Origin: Rana temporaria
Taxonomy: Eukaryota; Chordata; Amphibia; Anura; Ranidae
Direction: 5' to 3'
NCBI RefSeq assembly: GCF_905171775.1
Contig: NC_053499.1
Location: 23,138,519 to 23,202,518, forward strand
DNA length: 64,000 nucleotides
Below the pieces are notes generated by a model, which worked only from the letters and a program-made list of their open reading frames with translations, made no database searches and had not been told where the DNA came from. How positions within the stretch are numbered: the stretch's first letter is position 1; each line of letters begins with the position of its first letter. Below are positions 34,469 to 45,873 of the stretch, piece by piece. Made by a program: the position numbers and the translations under genes.

Positions 34469-35017
34469 TTAGGGTCAGGGCTACTTTGGTGGCAAAAAGG
34501 GACCTGAAGCTGTACAGTGGGAATATATACATTTCTTCTAGCGGGATTAGCAGCTCCAGTGTGTCGCTCTCACCTAGTATTTAGCGGTGTGTCTGGAGTT
34601 CCCCCTAAGGTCTGATTCTTGTTTATCATCCGTTGAGGGTCAAAGTCTGAGCCGGCAGCTGGTTCCTTGTTGGTTATTTTTCTTGTGGTTAATTGTGTGT
34701 TTATAACCTACAGCTCCTGCCAATCTCTCACCTCCGCTGGCCGTGTTTCCAGGAGAACCTTTGCTCTGTGCTGCAATAGGGGCCCTTGTGGGATTCACTT
34801 ACATTAGTTGTGTAGTCAAAAGCAATAGTATAACCTTTATTTTTATTGTTATATGTGTTTTTCAGATGGCTGCCTTTTTTCTTTTTTCCTCAATGTAAAC
34901 CTGGGAGTTTTACTCAACATATCCTGAAAAGATGATTATGCACTGCATATGTTTTCACGTCAAAACGATCGGCAGATTCAGAGGTCCAGGCAGCTGAATG
35001 TTGTGTGTAAATCTTTA

Positions 35018-35655
35018 GCCAGATTCAGAGAGAGTTACGCCGACGTATCAGTAGATACGCCAACGTAACTTGGAATCTGCGCCGTCGTAAGTTTAAGTGT
35101 ATGCTCAAACTGAGATGCACTTAAACCTAGCTAAGATACGACAGCCTGCGCCGTCGTATCTTAGTGTGCAATTTTTCAGCTGGCCGCTAGGTGGCGCTTC
35201 AGTTGAGTTCGGTGTAGAATATGTAAATGCCTAGATACGCCGATTCACGAACGTACGTGCGCCCGTCGCAGTAAAGATACGCCGTTTACGTAAGGCGATT
35301 CCCGGCGTAAAGTTAGTCGAACAAATAGCTGGCCTAGTCAATGTTAAGTATGGCCGTCGTTCCCGCGTCAAAATTTGAAAAATTTACGTTGTTTGCGTCA
35401 AACGTACGTTTCTGAATCGGAGTATCTACCTAATTTGCATATTCCTCGCGTGAATCGATGGAAGCGCCACCTAGCGGCCAGCGTAAATATGCAACTAAGA
35501 TACGACGGCGTAAGAGACTTACGCCAGTTGAATCTCAGTCAAATCTATGCGTAACTGATTCTAAGAATCATGCGCATAGATACGACGCCGCACACTCAGA
35601 GATACGACAGCGTATCTGGAGATACGCCGTCGTATCTCCTACCTGAATCTGGCCC
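35018..35655. mobile_element. CCAGATTCAG foldback element
   Basis: Ends AGCCAGATTCAGAGAGAG and CTACCTGAATCTGGCCC are inverted; the interior carries GATACGCC/GGCGTATC words and is a relative of 20176-20881. It abuts an E-family palindrome. Confidence 0.72.
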
Positions 35656-35671
35656 TTTAAATTTTGCTAAA

Positions 35672-36569
35672 CAATTTTGCAAACTGGCAATTTTTTCTCC
35701 TTCATTGATGTATGCTGATAAGGTTTTACCGAAGGGTGGCACTGTGGCAGGTGGTATTTTTGGGCACAGTGGAGGCAGATGTGCCTCCTTCCTCTTCGGG
35801 ACTGATGTCCCTTGTGAACAAGCCGGTGATCATTTTGATCACACTGACAGTCCGAGAAGAAAAAAAAAAGCCGATTACCGATCCTTTGTTCACATCATGT
35901 GATCAGCTGTCATTGCCTGACAGCTGATCACATGGTAATGGGCCGAGACCGGCCCTTTACACAGATCTGTGATCCACGAGTCTCAGTGACTCGTGATCAC
36001 GGCGTGCGTTGCGCGTGCAAAGGGGAGGACATCTATTGGATTTTCAGTTTTGCTCCATAGCCGTCATTTGACTATAGCGCTGGCCTCAAGCGGTTAGGAT
36101 ATGTAAAAGGTGTTTAAAAAAAAAAAAAACATACCTTTACATATCCTAACCGCTTGAGGCCCGCGCTATAGTCAAATGACGGCTATGGAGCAAAACTGAA
36201 AATCCAATAGACGTTCTCCCCTTTGCACGCGCAACGCACGCTATGATCACGAATCACTGAGACTCGTGGATCACAGATCCGTGTAAGGGGCCGGTCTCGG
36301 TCCCTTACCATGTGATCAGCTGTCAGGCAATGACAGCTGATCACATGATGTAAACAAAGGATCGGTAATCGGCTTTTTTTCCTTCTTCTCGGGCTGTCGG
36401 TGTGATCAAAATGATCACCGGCTTGTTCACAAGGGACATCAGTCCCGAAGAGGAAGGAGGACATCTGCCTCCACTGTGCCCAAAAATACCACCTGCCACC
36501 GTGCCACCCTTCGGTAAAACCTCATCAGCATACATCAATGAAGGAGAAAAATTGCCAGTTTGCAAAATT
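35672..36569. repeat. 0.9-kb palindrome of two inverted E-family copies
   Basis: Arms of about 430 bp, 35672-36104 and 36139-36569, mirror each other about position 36121. They are separated only by GATATGTAAAAGGTG, an A run and the complement. Each arm begins at the E terminus CTAACCGCTTGAGG and ends in TTTTGCAAACTGGC. There are very few mismatches. Confidence 0.88.
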
Positions 36570-37010
36570 TTATAACAAAATATAAAATATTTTTATTATT
36601 ATTATTATTATTATTTAAACAAAAAATAAATACTGCAGAGGTGATCAAATACCACCAAAAGAAAGCTCTATTTGTGGGGGGAAAAAATGATAAAAATGCA
36701 TTCATTTGGGTACAGTGTTGCATGACCGCGCAATTGTCATTCAAAGTGCGGCAGCACTGAAAGCTATAGTCAAATGACGGCTACAGCGTGGCTTCACTTC
36801 CTGATTCCCTTACCGATGATGGCGGCGGGGGCAGCCGAGAGCTGAGTGACTGATCGGCTTCAGCTGTCGACACCACGGGCACCCTGCACAGGTAAGTGTC
36901 CATTTATTAAAAGGCAGCAGCTGCAGTGTGCGTGCGTGCATGTGTGTGTGCGCGTGTGTGTGTTTGTGTTTTTTTTTCTTTTTTTGGGGACCACCGCTTT
37001 AAGGTGTAGA
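36570..37010. repeat. E-family continuation, (ATT)n and half of an L-type element
   Basis: (ATT)n at 36594-36615, then conserved E text (CAAATACCACCAAAAGAAAG), then the L-family right half with ACAG|GTAAGT near 36889-36897 and a GT-rich run at 36917-36966. Confidence 0.6.
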
Positions 37011-37039
37011 GATCTCGGGGTCAGAGTATAATAAGTCTA

Positions 37040-37610
37040 TGGCGGGGGTGGCCAACCAGTGGCCCGCGGAGCCCTCTGATGTGGCCCGCGACCTCCTGCT
37101 CTGGAATGACAGATTGGCAAGCCCAGACTGCAGGTTGCCAACCCGCCATACCTCAGCATCAGTGCTGTGAATGAAGCTAGTGGTGGAGGAAGAAAGTGGC
37201 TGCGGAGCAGAGCCCCATAAGCCGATGTTTCCTCTACAGTGCCAGCTTTTGCCACAAGAGGAGTCTATGGCAAAGTTTAGCTAACCCGCAGGATAGACAC
37301 AGGTGCACTACGCTGCACCCGCGGTGTGGGTAAACCGCAGCACATTAGTGTGAAAGCAGTTTTAGGCCCCTTTCAGCCCGACTAAATGGGACCCTCAATT
37401 CGCCGCTATAGAGCGACAGATATCCGTTTATGCCCGCCTACCTCCAATCCGAATAACAGAAGGGAATTTGTCCCCTTTCATCTGGGCGGATTGGAGGGCC
37501 TATAGAGTACCCGTGACCTGTCATCCGCCCGCTGCGCTCATTGTGGCCCGCGACTGGTTACCAAGTTGCTTAAGTGGCCCTCCGTTTTTGAAAGGTTGGG
37601 CATCCCTGGT
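37040..37610. mobile_element. Probable hAT-type element with GGCCCGCG ends
   Basis: GGGGTGGCCAACCAGTGGCC on the left and GAAAGGTTGGGCATCCCTGG on the right are inverted-like, with an internal repeat of TGTGGCCCGCGAC (37079-37091 and 37541-37553). Target duplication not resolved. Confidence 0.5.
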
Positions 37611-38398
37611 CTTTGGTGATTCAAGAAGCCAGGTGCCATCTAAAAACTGAAATATCAGTTGTGGGTGAGACGATCCCGATTTATAAGTAGGCTATGAACA
37701 GACCGCGTGTTTATCTTTAGACCGGTGAGCAAGCAGGGGATGCATGAGATCAGCAACCGCCTTGCTTCTTCCCATGTTTAATCTGGGGGGGGGGGGGGTA
37801 ACAATTGTGTTTGTCTGCTGAAATTCACAAAAAAATCGCTTTACCTTTAAAGTAACAAGCCATGCGCATGCACAGAGCGGGATGGAGGAATGTAGCATCT
37901 ACGTGTGTGGACAGGATTCCCCATCAAACATCCTCCTGACAGCTTCTTCTGGAGGCCGCAGTCTGGACAGGAGCCAGACAACAAACTTGTACTTGTGAGG
38001 AGCCCCGAGGGGTGCTGGGGGAGAGCAGCGAGCGCAAGAGGAATGTACACTTCATAAAATATATATAAATAATATAACGAAGATCAGTGATGTCTGATGT
38101 AACTAGCACATTTGTACTGTATGCAAGGAATGCTCAAGTGGCAGCCATAGAGGCAAGACATCACAAGATATACAATGTATATTATCCTATAACTGTGGAA
38201 GCAAAATGTAAACCTTAACGTGGATGTAAAACGCTCTCCTATATCCAGTGACGTCAACAGCCTCAGATAATACACAGAGATTAAACAAATCTCCCTACAG
38301 ATATTTTACATGTATATCTGCTGTCTTCAGCTTTATATACTGTTTAGTTTAGTGCACGTCCTGTTAGAATTTTCTCTTCCTGATTTCACATGTGAGAA

Positions 38399-38684
38399 TA
38401 AGAAGGAAGGTTTGGACAGCCGCACAAAAAAATGTTGTTCCATTTATTGTAAAATCAAATCGCAATAATACATGCCACAGCAAAAAAAATAACAGATGCA
38501 ATCTGACGCGCTTCACACTGTAACTCAGTGCTTGGTCATTACTAAGCACTGAGTCAGTGTGAAACGTGTCAGCTTGCATCTGTTTTAATTTTATTTTTTT
38601 GCAGTGGCATGTATTTTTTTTGATTTTACAATAAAAGGAACAAAAATTTTTTTTGGAGTGAGGCTGTCCAAACTTTCCTTCTTA
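38399..38684. mobile_element. Foldback MITE, 286 bp
   Basis: Arms AAGAAGGAAGGTTTGGACAG and CTGTCCAAACTTTCCTTCTT, extending through ACATGCCAC/GTGGCATGT to a loop near 38530-38550 (AGCACTGAGT). Confidence 0.8.
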
Positions 38685-38910
38685 TTTTTGCATTATCATA
38701 TGCATTGCCAGCACCTGTGGCTTTGGAATCAGTGAAGAGGTTCATCAATTACATCTGAGCGGGTGCTCCCTACTCCAATTCACGTGTGTGTGTGGATTCT
38801 TGCCATACACTGAGACGGCTGATTGGAAGAAAAGGCACAACCACCCCCCCCCCCCCAAAAAAAAATGCAGAGCTGTGCTGTAAATAGACCAGCTCTCTGC
38901 TAATCTACCC

Positions 38911-39283
38911 AGGAGAGCACAGTGGTGCAGTGAGTAGCACTTTCGCCTAGCAGCAAAAGGGTTGCTGGTTCGAATCCCGACCACGACAATATCTGCCTGG
39001 AGTTTGCATGTTCTCCCTGTGCCTGCGTGGGTTTCCTCCGGGTACTCCGGTTTCCTCCCACACTCCAAAGACATGCTGGTAGGTAAATTGGATGTTGTCC
39101 AAAATTGGCCCAGTGTATATCTGTGTGTATGACTGTGTGTCCCAAGCGTGTCACGATCCTACGGGGTAAAATGACCGCACAGCCAAGCAGACTCTGGCTG
39201 GAAAAGGCGCCTAGAGGCGATTCAGTTCGCATGAGTAGCGCTATACAAGTCATTCATTCATTTATTCATTCATTCATTCACCC
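38911..39283 (+). mobile_element. V-SINE (tRNA-derived, DANA-like)
   Basis: A tRNA-like head with a perfect B box GGTTCGAATCC (38967-38977) is followed by the conserved central text GAGTTTGCATGTTCTCCCTG and GTGGGTTTCCTCCGGG, typical of V-SINEs. A lineage-specific 3' part ends in an (ATTC)n tail (39251-39281). The element is close to full length. V-SINEs are mobilised by LINE machinery recognising the 3' tail. Confidence 0.88.
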
Positions 39284-39449
39284 ACCCGACACAAAATTCA
39301 GCCTGGTCTTATCTTGGCTGCCAGAGAACTTGTCGGAAGAGTGGAGCAGCAGAAAGACACCGGACTTAAGACTTTTGGAGAGAGAGAAGTTAACACTACA
39401 GACAGGGTGGATTTGATTGAAGTCACTAGTCAAAAGGCTTGATTTAAAT

Positions 39450-40134
39450 CATCATTTTTAACGACTTCAGCCCTGAGCCTGTTTTTCAGACAAGTGTATA
39501 GAACCCCCAAACATTATATACAATTTTTTTCCCGAACACCCTAAAGAATAAATTGGCGGTCATTTCAATACTTTTTGTAGCACCGTATTTGCACAGCGGT
39601 CTTACAAGCGCACTTTTTTTTTGGGGGGGAAAAAATAACTTTTTTGAATTAAAAAAAATAAGACGACAGTAAAGTTAGCTAAAAAAATTTATTTTGTGAA
39701 AGATAATGTTACCCCGAGTAAATTGATACCCAACATGTCACGCTTCAAAATTGCGCCCGCTCATTGAAATGGCGTCAAACTTTTACCCTTAATCTCCAAA
39801 TTCTACAGGTGCATGTTTTGAGGAGGTCTATGACTAGTAGACCACGCGCAGTTATAGGATAACTCTCGTCCTGATAGTATGTTTAACTGTTGACCGAGAT
39901 CCGCCTATGCGCTTAGAGGTATTACTGTTGTGCTTTCTTCACACTCGTCTAGAGCCGTATCCCAACCCCCTTTTATCAATCGGCGCTGCCTCGCGTTTGA
40001 TAATTGCAGGATGCATCTACGCCACCTACAGGTCTGTTGATACTTCATTATTTTGCATTTCTCTCCCTCGCTGTATTTGTTATATTTTATTACCCCCTTT
40101 GTATCTTATATTTTTGTATTGAAACAATCAAAAC
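39450..40134. repeat. E-family-like 3' text and unassigned sequence
   Basis: Contains CCCAACATGTCACGCTTCAA and AAATGGCGTCAAACTTT, shared with the E copy at 32930-33000, then sequence of unknown origin. No gene seen. Confidence 0.45.
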
Positions 40135-40138
40135 TTAA

Positions 40139-41070
40139 CCACCTGAGCCCCGGGCCATTGTCAAATGACGGCTACACGGTGGCTCTGAAAATCCAACAGG
40201 ACGTCATATGACGTCCTGGATTCCTCTGGCCACTGGGGGTGCGCGAGCGTGCCCGGCGCATCCCCGAGATGCCGATGCACGTGCCTGGCGGTCGCGATGT
40301 CCGCCAGGTACCCGCGATCGGTAATGACAGAGCAGGGACGGGGAGCTCTGTGTGTAAACACAGAGCTCCACGTCCTGTCAGGGAAGAGAGGAGACCGATC
40401 TGTGTCCCTTGTACATAGGGACACAGATCGGTCACCCCCCCCCCCACAGTTAGAACACAATACAGGTACACATTTAACACCTTCCTCACCCCCTAATTTT
40501 AACCCCTTCAATGCCAGTCACATTTATACAGTAATTAGTGCATATTTATAGCACTGATCGCTGTATAAATGTGAATGGCGCCAAAAATGTGTCAAAAGAG
40601 TCCGATGTGTCCGCCATAATGTCGCAGTCCCAATAAAAAAACGCAGATCGCCGCCATTACTAGTAAAAAAAAAAATAATAATAATAATTCTGTCCCATAT
40701 TTTGTAAGCGCTTATTGCGATTTTTTTTTTTAATTTTTTTTTTATATGTAGAAGAATACTTATCGACCTAAACTGAGAATTTTTTTTTTTTTTTTTTTTT
40801 TTTAATTGGGATATTTATTATAGCAACAAGTAAAAAATATTGAATTTTTTTTCAAAATAGTTTTTTTGTTTATAGCGCAAAAAATAAAAACCGCAGAGGT
40901 GATCAAATACCACCAAAAGAAAGCTCTATTTGTGGGGGGAAAAAAGGGTGTCAATTTTGTTTTGGAGCCACGTCGCACGACCGCGCAATTGTCCGTTAAA
41001 GTGACGCAGTGCCGGAAGCTGAAATTTCACCTGGGCAGGAGGGGGGTATATGTACCCAGTAAGCAAGTGG
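40139..41070. mobile_element. E-family TTAA element, complete copy
   Basis: TTAA at 40135-40138 and 41071-41074; ends CCACCTGAGCCCCGGGCC and CCCAGTAAGCAAGTGG. Contains TGATCAAATACCACCAAAAG. Its right TTAA is shared with the next element. Confidence 0.85.
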
Positions 41071-41074
41071 TTAA

Positions 41075-41491
41075 AGGAACACTAAAGGCATAATTTTTAT
41101 TTTTTAAATAACAAGCATGTTCTACTTACCTCCACTGTGCAGCTCGTTTTGCACAGAGTGGCCCCGAATCCTGTCTTCTGGGGTCCCTTGGCGGCTGTCT
41201 CGGCTCCTCCTCGCAAAAGCTGTATCACTCGGCCCCACCCCCTGGCGCGCCGCATCATCCGCTGTGATTGACAGCAGCGCCAGCCAATGGCTGCGCTGCT
41301 ATCAATCCGCCCAGCCTAGCCAATCAACGGCCAGGCTGGGAACCGAACAAGATGACAAGCACGCGCCCGGGACTTTCGAACGGTGAGGTAAGTAAAACGG
41401 GGGCTCGGGGGCGGTGCTGTCAGATGTTTTTTTTTTAACCTTAATGCATAGGATGCATTAAGGTAAAAAAACGTTTACCTTTACAACCCCT
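41075..41491. mobile_element. J-family TTAA element with promoter-like core and donors
   Basis: TTAA at 41071-41074 (shared with E) and 41492-41495. Ends AGGAACACTAAAGGC and CCTTTACAACCCCT. Donors GTAAGT: minus 41124-41129, plus 41388-41393. The core has AGCCAATGG, AGCCAATCAAC, GATTGACAGC and GGCGCGCC. Confidence 0.82.
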
Positions 41492-41499
41492 TTAATAAG

Positions 41500-42058
41500 T
41501 TGTCAATTAAAAAAAAAAAAAAAATACGTATCCATTGTAAGTACTGTGGTGGGTGCTGTAAAAAAAAATTTGAATTCCAGTGGAGCAGACACCAGTGTGG
41601 GAAAGGCAGGTCCTCTTTTTCAGGTTTCATAGTGACAGCTGCATTCTACAGAGCGCTCTCTGAAAAGTGACACCGTATAGGGAGAAAGGCCTTCAGTGTT
41701 CTATCCTCAGGACACACAATCCCTCTGTCACCACAAGCCCATTAGGAGAATAAACACCCCCAAGGCCACCTAATCATTGCTGGCCTGAGGGGACAATGAT
41801 TCATCCACTTAACTCTCGCTCTCAGAGGACGGTCGGCGCTGGAATGGCATCTAACAGATCAGTCATACTGTGCCTCCTACAGCCCGGCCTGGACGTCATC
41901 GGCCTTCTCTGCAGCTGCTGCCAATATTGACATCTATTTGGATGTGATGGTCTCCTGCTATGCCCAGCAGGTGCACCTAAACCAAGACCTCCACCCAAAA
42001 CCGCCGAAGCTTAAAGTAGAACTAAAGTACATCATTTTTTTTTTTTTTTTTTTTTAGC
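41500..42058. other. Unassigned non-repetitive stretch
   Basis: About 500 bp without MITE vocabulary, between a poly(A) run and a poly(T) run. I recognise no coding exon. Confidence 0.3.
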
Positions 42059-42063
42059 TTTAA

Positions 42064-43305
42064 AGGGATTGTAAAGGTAATATATAGGGATGTCCCGATA
42101 CCACTTTTTTAGGACTGAGTACAAGTTCCGATACTTTTTTTCATTTACTCGCCAATACCGATTACCAATACTTTTTTTTAAATGCAGCCATGTCTCCCCC
42201 CAAATGCAGCTTTGCCTGTGTCTCCCAAATGCAGCTTTGCCTGTGTCTCCCAAATGCAGCTTTGCCTGTGTCTCCCAAATGCAGCTTTGTGTAGGTCCTC
42301 TCATCCCCCCCCCCCCCCCCCCCCCCCGTCTAGTTGTTTGGCGCTCAGGGAACATAACAGCTTTCATTTGAATAGCTGTGTGTTCCCCGCCGCGCGTCGT
42401 CATATATAGCCCCCCCCCTTGTCCAGGCACTTTGATAGACAGATCGCCCGTCCAATCCTGGGACGGGTGGTCTGTCTATCAAAGTGCCCAGACAAGGGGG
42501 AGGGGCTATGACGACGCACGGCGGGAAACGCACAGCTATTCAAATGAAAGCTGTTATGTTCCCTGAGCGCCGAACAACTAGACGGCTGCAGCGGCAGCAG
42601 CTCTCCTCCGCCTTCTGATCACGCATCCTCTCCGCCTTCCGATCACGCCTCCTCTCCGCCTTCCGATCACGCCTCCTCGGTCTCCTCTCCGACCGCTCCC
42701 CACCCCCCTCTCCGCCCCACTCAGGAGGAAAAAATAAAGTATCGGGGGAAGCATCGGGAATATTTGCACGAGTACAAGTACTCGCGCAAATGCTCAGTAT
42801 CGGTCCCGGGACAACTCTAGTAATTTATATAATTTTATATAATATTTATATATTTTTTTTTCCTAAATATCTTCCTTTACCTTAGTGCAGTCCTCCTTCA
42901 CTTACCTCATCCTTCCATTTTGCTTTTAAATGTCCTTATTTCTTCTGAGAAATCCTCACTTCCTGTTCTTCTGTCTGTAACTCCACACAGTAATGACATT
43001 TTTTTTTCTCCCTGGTGTGGAGTGTCGTGCTCGCTTCCTCCCTTGGACTACAGGAGAGTCAGGACACTTGCTAGCACACAGCTCCTTTCTCTATCTGCAA
43101 CGTAGACAGCGTCCCGACTCTCCTGTAGTCCAAAGGAGGGGGCGAGCACGACACTCCACACCAGGGAGAAAGCCTTGCATTACTGTGTGGAGTTACAGAC
43201 AGAAGAACAGGAAGTGAGGATTTCTCAGAAGAAATAAGGACATTTAAAAGCAAAATGGAAGGATGAGGTAAGTGAAGGAGGACTGCACTAGGGTAAAGGA
43301 ACCCC
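42064..43305. mobile_element. K-family TTAA element, copy 2, split by hAT
   Basis: TTAA at 42060-42063; starts AGGGATTGTAAAGGTA. Interrupted at 42085-42819. The right part matches the other K copies but its extreme end is eroded before a TTAA at 43310-43313. Donors GTAAGT: minus 42900-42905, plus 43268-43273. Confidence 0.8.
42085..42819. mobile_element. hAT-type MITE, sister of 30259-30837
   Basis: GTAATATA (42077-42084) and GTAATTTA (42820-42827) flank ends TAGGGATGTCCCGATACC and GTCCCGGGACAACTCTA. A 25-bp tandem repeat (TTTGCCTGTGTCTCCCAAAT plus GCAGC, four units, 42192-42292) and a C run follow inside the left half. Confidence 0.85.
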
Positions 43306-43313
43306 CTTTTTAA

Positions 43314-43620
43314 AGGGGAGTTCCAGGCTTTTTTTTATGATTATTTAAAGTCAGCAGCTACAAAAAGTGTATCTGCTGGCTTTTAATAAACGGACACTCA
43401 CCTGCTCCACGTTCCAGCAATGCACCACAAGGAGGGGCGCACCTCCCCCCCCCCCCCCCCCCCCTCTCCGGCCGGCGCCTCCATTCCTAGTGTGGGCACC
43501 TGGCCATGACACCGTTCGGCTTCACGGGCCGGGAACTCACGCTCTGTGTGGTCAGGCGATCACTTGGGACCTGTCACGTGCCCCAGGCGATCACCTATAG
43601 GGAGGGGCCGCCATAGGCGA
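43314..43620. mobile_element. L-family TTAA half element
   Basis: Starts TTAAAGGGGAGTTCCAGGC and contains GTCAGCAGCTACAAAAAGTG with its complement and a minus-strand GCAG|GTGAGT near 43397-43405, then a C run and GC-rich core. The right boundary is unclear. Confidence 0.5.
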
Positions 43621-43869
43621 TATGAAGTATTGCCTAAGCGGTCCCTGGGCGGAAGGAGGCAACACACAAGGGGGCGGAGCAGGCAGGCAACACACAGGGG
43701 AGCAACCGCACAAATCTGACATTAAACCGAAAACACCAGAAGTTTCGGGGGCTTTGGATTTACAAAAATACACTGTACTTTTAAGAGACATCATTCATTT
43801 TTTTAAATTTTTCCCCAAAGCCTTGTTTGCAATGGTTTTTTACCCATACACAGTTATTATATAAAGCAT

Positions 43870-44290
43870 CAAGCAAAAATAAAAGTGCTTACCTAGCACT
43901 TCAGGGTTAAATCAATAAAGGTCATACTCCATGAGCAGCAATTAAAATGATGGCATCACTGTACAACCATAATTATATACATTAGGTAATTTCTGAACAC
44001 ACAGCCAACACCGGAGGAACAAAAAGTCTAGAGATCTACAAGATGGAACAGGGTGTGTTTAATTGTGTCGCCTCACCTACCCCTCAGGAGGTGCAATGTA
44101 CAGATAGGAAGGGTCAGCCAAGATAGAAAAGCTGCAGAAAAATGTCCCTTAAAGCTAAAATAGAAGAATATAAATGCAATAAATATAGGTTACATAATCT
44201 GATGCCATTCGTGACTCGGAGAAGAAGCCAATCGGGCTCTGCAACATGCAAATAGAGAGCAGCGGAAGAGAGTTTAGCTCATTATTCTGA
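43870..44290. other. Unassigned sequence
   Basis: About 400 bp of AT-leaning sequence left of the minisatellite; no element ends or exon recognised. Confidence 0.3.
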
Positions 44291-44293
44291 TGT

Positions 44294-45020
44294 CACTTCA
44301 CCAATCAGACTGTGGTTGGGGAGGAGACCAGGCTTGTGGTTGGGGAGGATACCAGGCTTGTGGGTGGTGAGGAGACCAGGCTTGTGGGTGGTGAGGAGAC
44401 CAGGCTTGTGGGTGGTGAGGAGACCAGGCTTGTGGGTGGTGAGGAGACCAGACCAGGCTTGTGGGTGGTGGGGAGACCAGACCAGGCTTGTGGGTGGTGG
44501 GGAGACCAGACCAGGCTTGTGGGTGGTGGGGAGACCAGACCAGGCTTGTGGGTGGTGGGGAGACCAGACCAGGCTTGTGGGTGGTGGGGAGACCAGACCA
44601 GGCTTGTGGGTGGTGGGGAGACCAGACCAGGCTTGTGGGTGGTGGGGAGACCAGACCAGGCTTGTGGGTGGTGGGGAGACCAGACCAGGCTTGTGGGTGG
44701 TGGGGAGACCAGACCAGGCTTGTGGGTGGTGGGGAGACCAGACCAGTGGGTGGTGAGGAGACCAGGCTTGTGGTTGGGGAGGAGACCAGGCTTGTGGTTG
44801 GGGAGGAGACCAGGCTTGTGGTTGGGGAGGAGACCAGGCTTGTGGTTGGGGAGGAGACCAGGCTGTATTACTTGGTGCAGGAGAAAAATAGATATAAGGT
44901 CCCAATCACAGACTGTGGGTGGGGAGGGGACCAGGCTTGTGGGTGGGCAGGAGACCAGGCTTGTGGGTGGGCAGGAGACCAGGCTTGTGGGTGGCGAGGA
45001 GACCAGGCTGTATTACTTGG
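44294..45020. repeat. 24/29-bp minisatellite
   Basis: The core unit of 29 bp contains GACCAGACCAGGCTTGTGGG and TGGTGGGGA; flanking units are 24-bp forms lacking one GACCA. A 3' block (44905-45018) repeats after a duplicated spacer (TATTACTTGGTGCAGGAG at 44869 and 45010). Frames of 190-256 codons here are translation artefacts. The CIRBP retrocopy inserted about 100 bp to the right. Confidence 0.95.
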
Positions 45021-45122
45021 TGCAGGAGAAAAATAGATATAAGGTCACCAATCTGGCTCTATTGTCAGGGTGGGCTGTTTAAATCTCAAGACTGGATAGA
45101 CAGAAATCCATATCCTTTAGAT

Positions 45123-45873
45123 AGAAGGTATAACCGCACTCTACATAGCTGTTTTCTTTGTGATCGTTAAGCTGCACTTGAATAAGATCTCATCATGTCT
45201 GACGATGGAAAGCTTTTTGTTGGAGGTTTGAGCTTTGATACCAATGAGCAGAGTCTGGAAGATGTATTCTGTAAATACGGCAACATTGCTGAAGTGGTTG
45301 TGGTGAAGGATCGGGAGACCAAGAGATCGCGTGGCTTTGGTTTTGTCACATTCGAAAATGCTGATGATGCGAAAGATGCCATGCAAGCGATGAATGGGAA
45401 GTCTGTGGATGGTCGTCAGATTCGGGTTGATCAGGCTGGAAAGTCCTCTGGTGACAGGAGAGGAGGCTACAGAGGTGGCTCATCTGGAGGAGGAAGAGGG
45501 TTCTTCCGTGGAAGTAGAGGCCGTGGTGGTGGTGGAGGATATGGAAGCAGCGGTGGCCGGTTTGATCGAAGTGGAGGAAGCAGCAGCTATGGCGGTGGAT
45601 CCCGGGATTATTATGGTAGCAGTGGGAGAAGTCAAGGAGGTTATGGTGATCGCTCAGGAGGAAGCTCCTACAGAGACAGTTATGACAGCTACAGGTGAGA
45701 ATGAGGACTAAACTTTCTGGTGTTTGGATCCCTGTTGCCTGCCGATCATCTGCATCTCGCACCAAAAATCTCTGTATTTAGAGTAGGTGATGAAGAGGAA
45801 ATTTGCAGATTTGATGTAAAGGATTTAATATAAAATAAATGTTTCTTATTAAAAAAAAAGAAGGTATAACCGC
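45123..45873 (+). mobile_element. LINE-type retroposition unit carrying the CIRBP copy
   Basis: Direct repeats AGAAGGTATAACCGC flank the copy at 45123-45137 and 45859-45873 (15 bp, identical). Between them lie a 5' UTR of about 57 nt, the frame, a 3' UTR with AATAAA at 45834-45839 and a short A run (45851-45859) directly before the right repeat. Lack of introns, an A tail and a long target duplication are the hallmarks of L1-like target-primed reverse transcription. The A tail is short, but the duplication and frame are intact, so the insertion looks recent. Confidence 0.9.
45195..45698 (+). CDS. CIRBP retrocopy, intact 167-aa frame
   Basis: The encoded protein is a cold-inducible RNA-binding protein homologue: an N-terminal RRM with RNP2 LFVGGL (residues 7-12) and RNP1 RGFGFVTF (46-53), then a Gly/Arg/Ser/Tyr-rich tail with RGG repeats from about residue 85. 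CIRBP binds mRNA 3' UTRs and shuttles to stress granules. The whole frame is uninterrupted although vertebrate CIRBP genes have several introns, so this is a processed copy. The C-terminus ends SYDSYR rather than the usual ATHNE-type tail; at the point of divergence the DNA reads AG|GTGAG, which looks like an unspliced donor or an alternative isoform. No promoter is evident, so expression is unknown; it may be a retrogene or a very young pseudogene. Confidence 0.85.
   Translation: MSDDGKLFVGGLSFDTNEQSLEDVFCKYGNIAEVVVVKDRETKRSRGFGFVTFENADDAKDAMQAMNGKSVDGRQIRVDQAGKSSGDRRGGYRGGSSGGGRGFFRGSRGRGGGGGYGSSGGRFDRSGGSSSYGGGSRDYYGSSGRSQGGYGDRSGGSSYRDSYDSYR

Larger units (their letters stand above)
29951..34512 (+). 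pseudogene. Tc1-like transposase relic split by nested insertions
   Basis: Begins with a Tc1-type terminus (GGCCATAACATTATGACCAC). Codons at about 30138-30250 give SKTAALVGCSRSAVV, the helix-turn-helix of the DNA-binding domain. After the first insertion the text continues with PRRPRLTDARGE (30846-30900), then fragments of the catalytic domain (30946-31185), 33868-33904, 34080-34103 and 34472-34512. The middle of the catalytic domain is deleted, stops are present and the right terminus is lost. A Tc1 transposase would perform cut-and-paste at TA sites; this copy is dead. It is informative because the insertions interrupt a known text. Confidence 0.85.

Noticed and set aside
38911..38985. tRNA gene
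   Set aside because: The B box is perfect but the sequence continues into the V-SINE central domain and ATTC tail, so it is a SINE head.
44282..45082. Frames up to 256 codons with WVVGRPDQACG-type repeats
   Set aside because: Translation of the 24/29-bp minisatellite in several frames.
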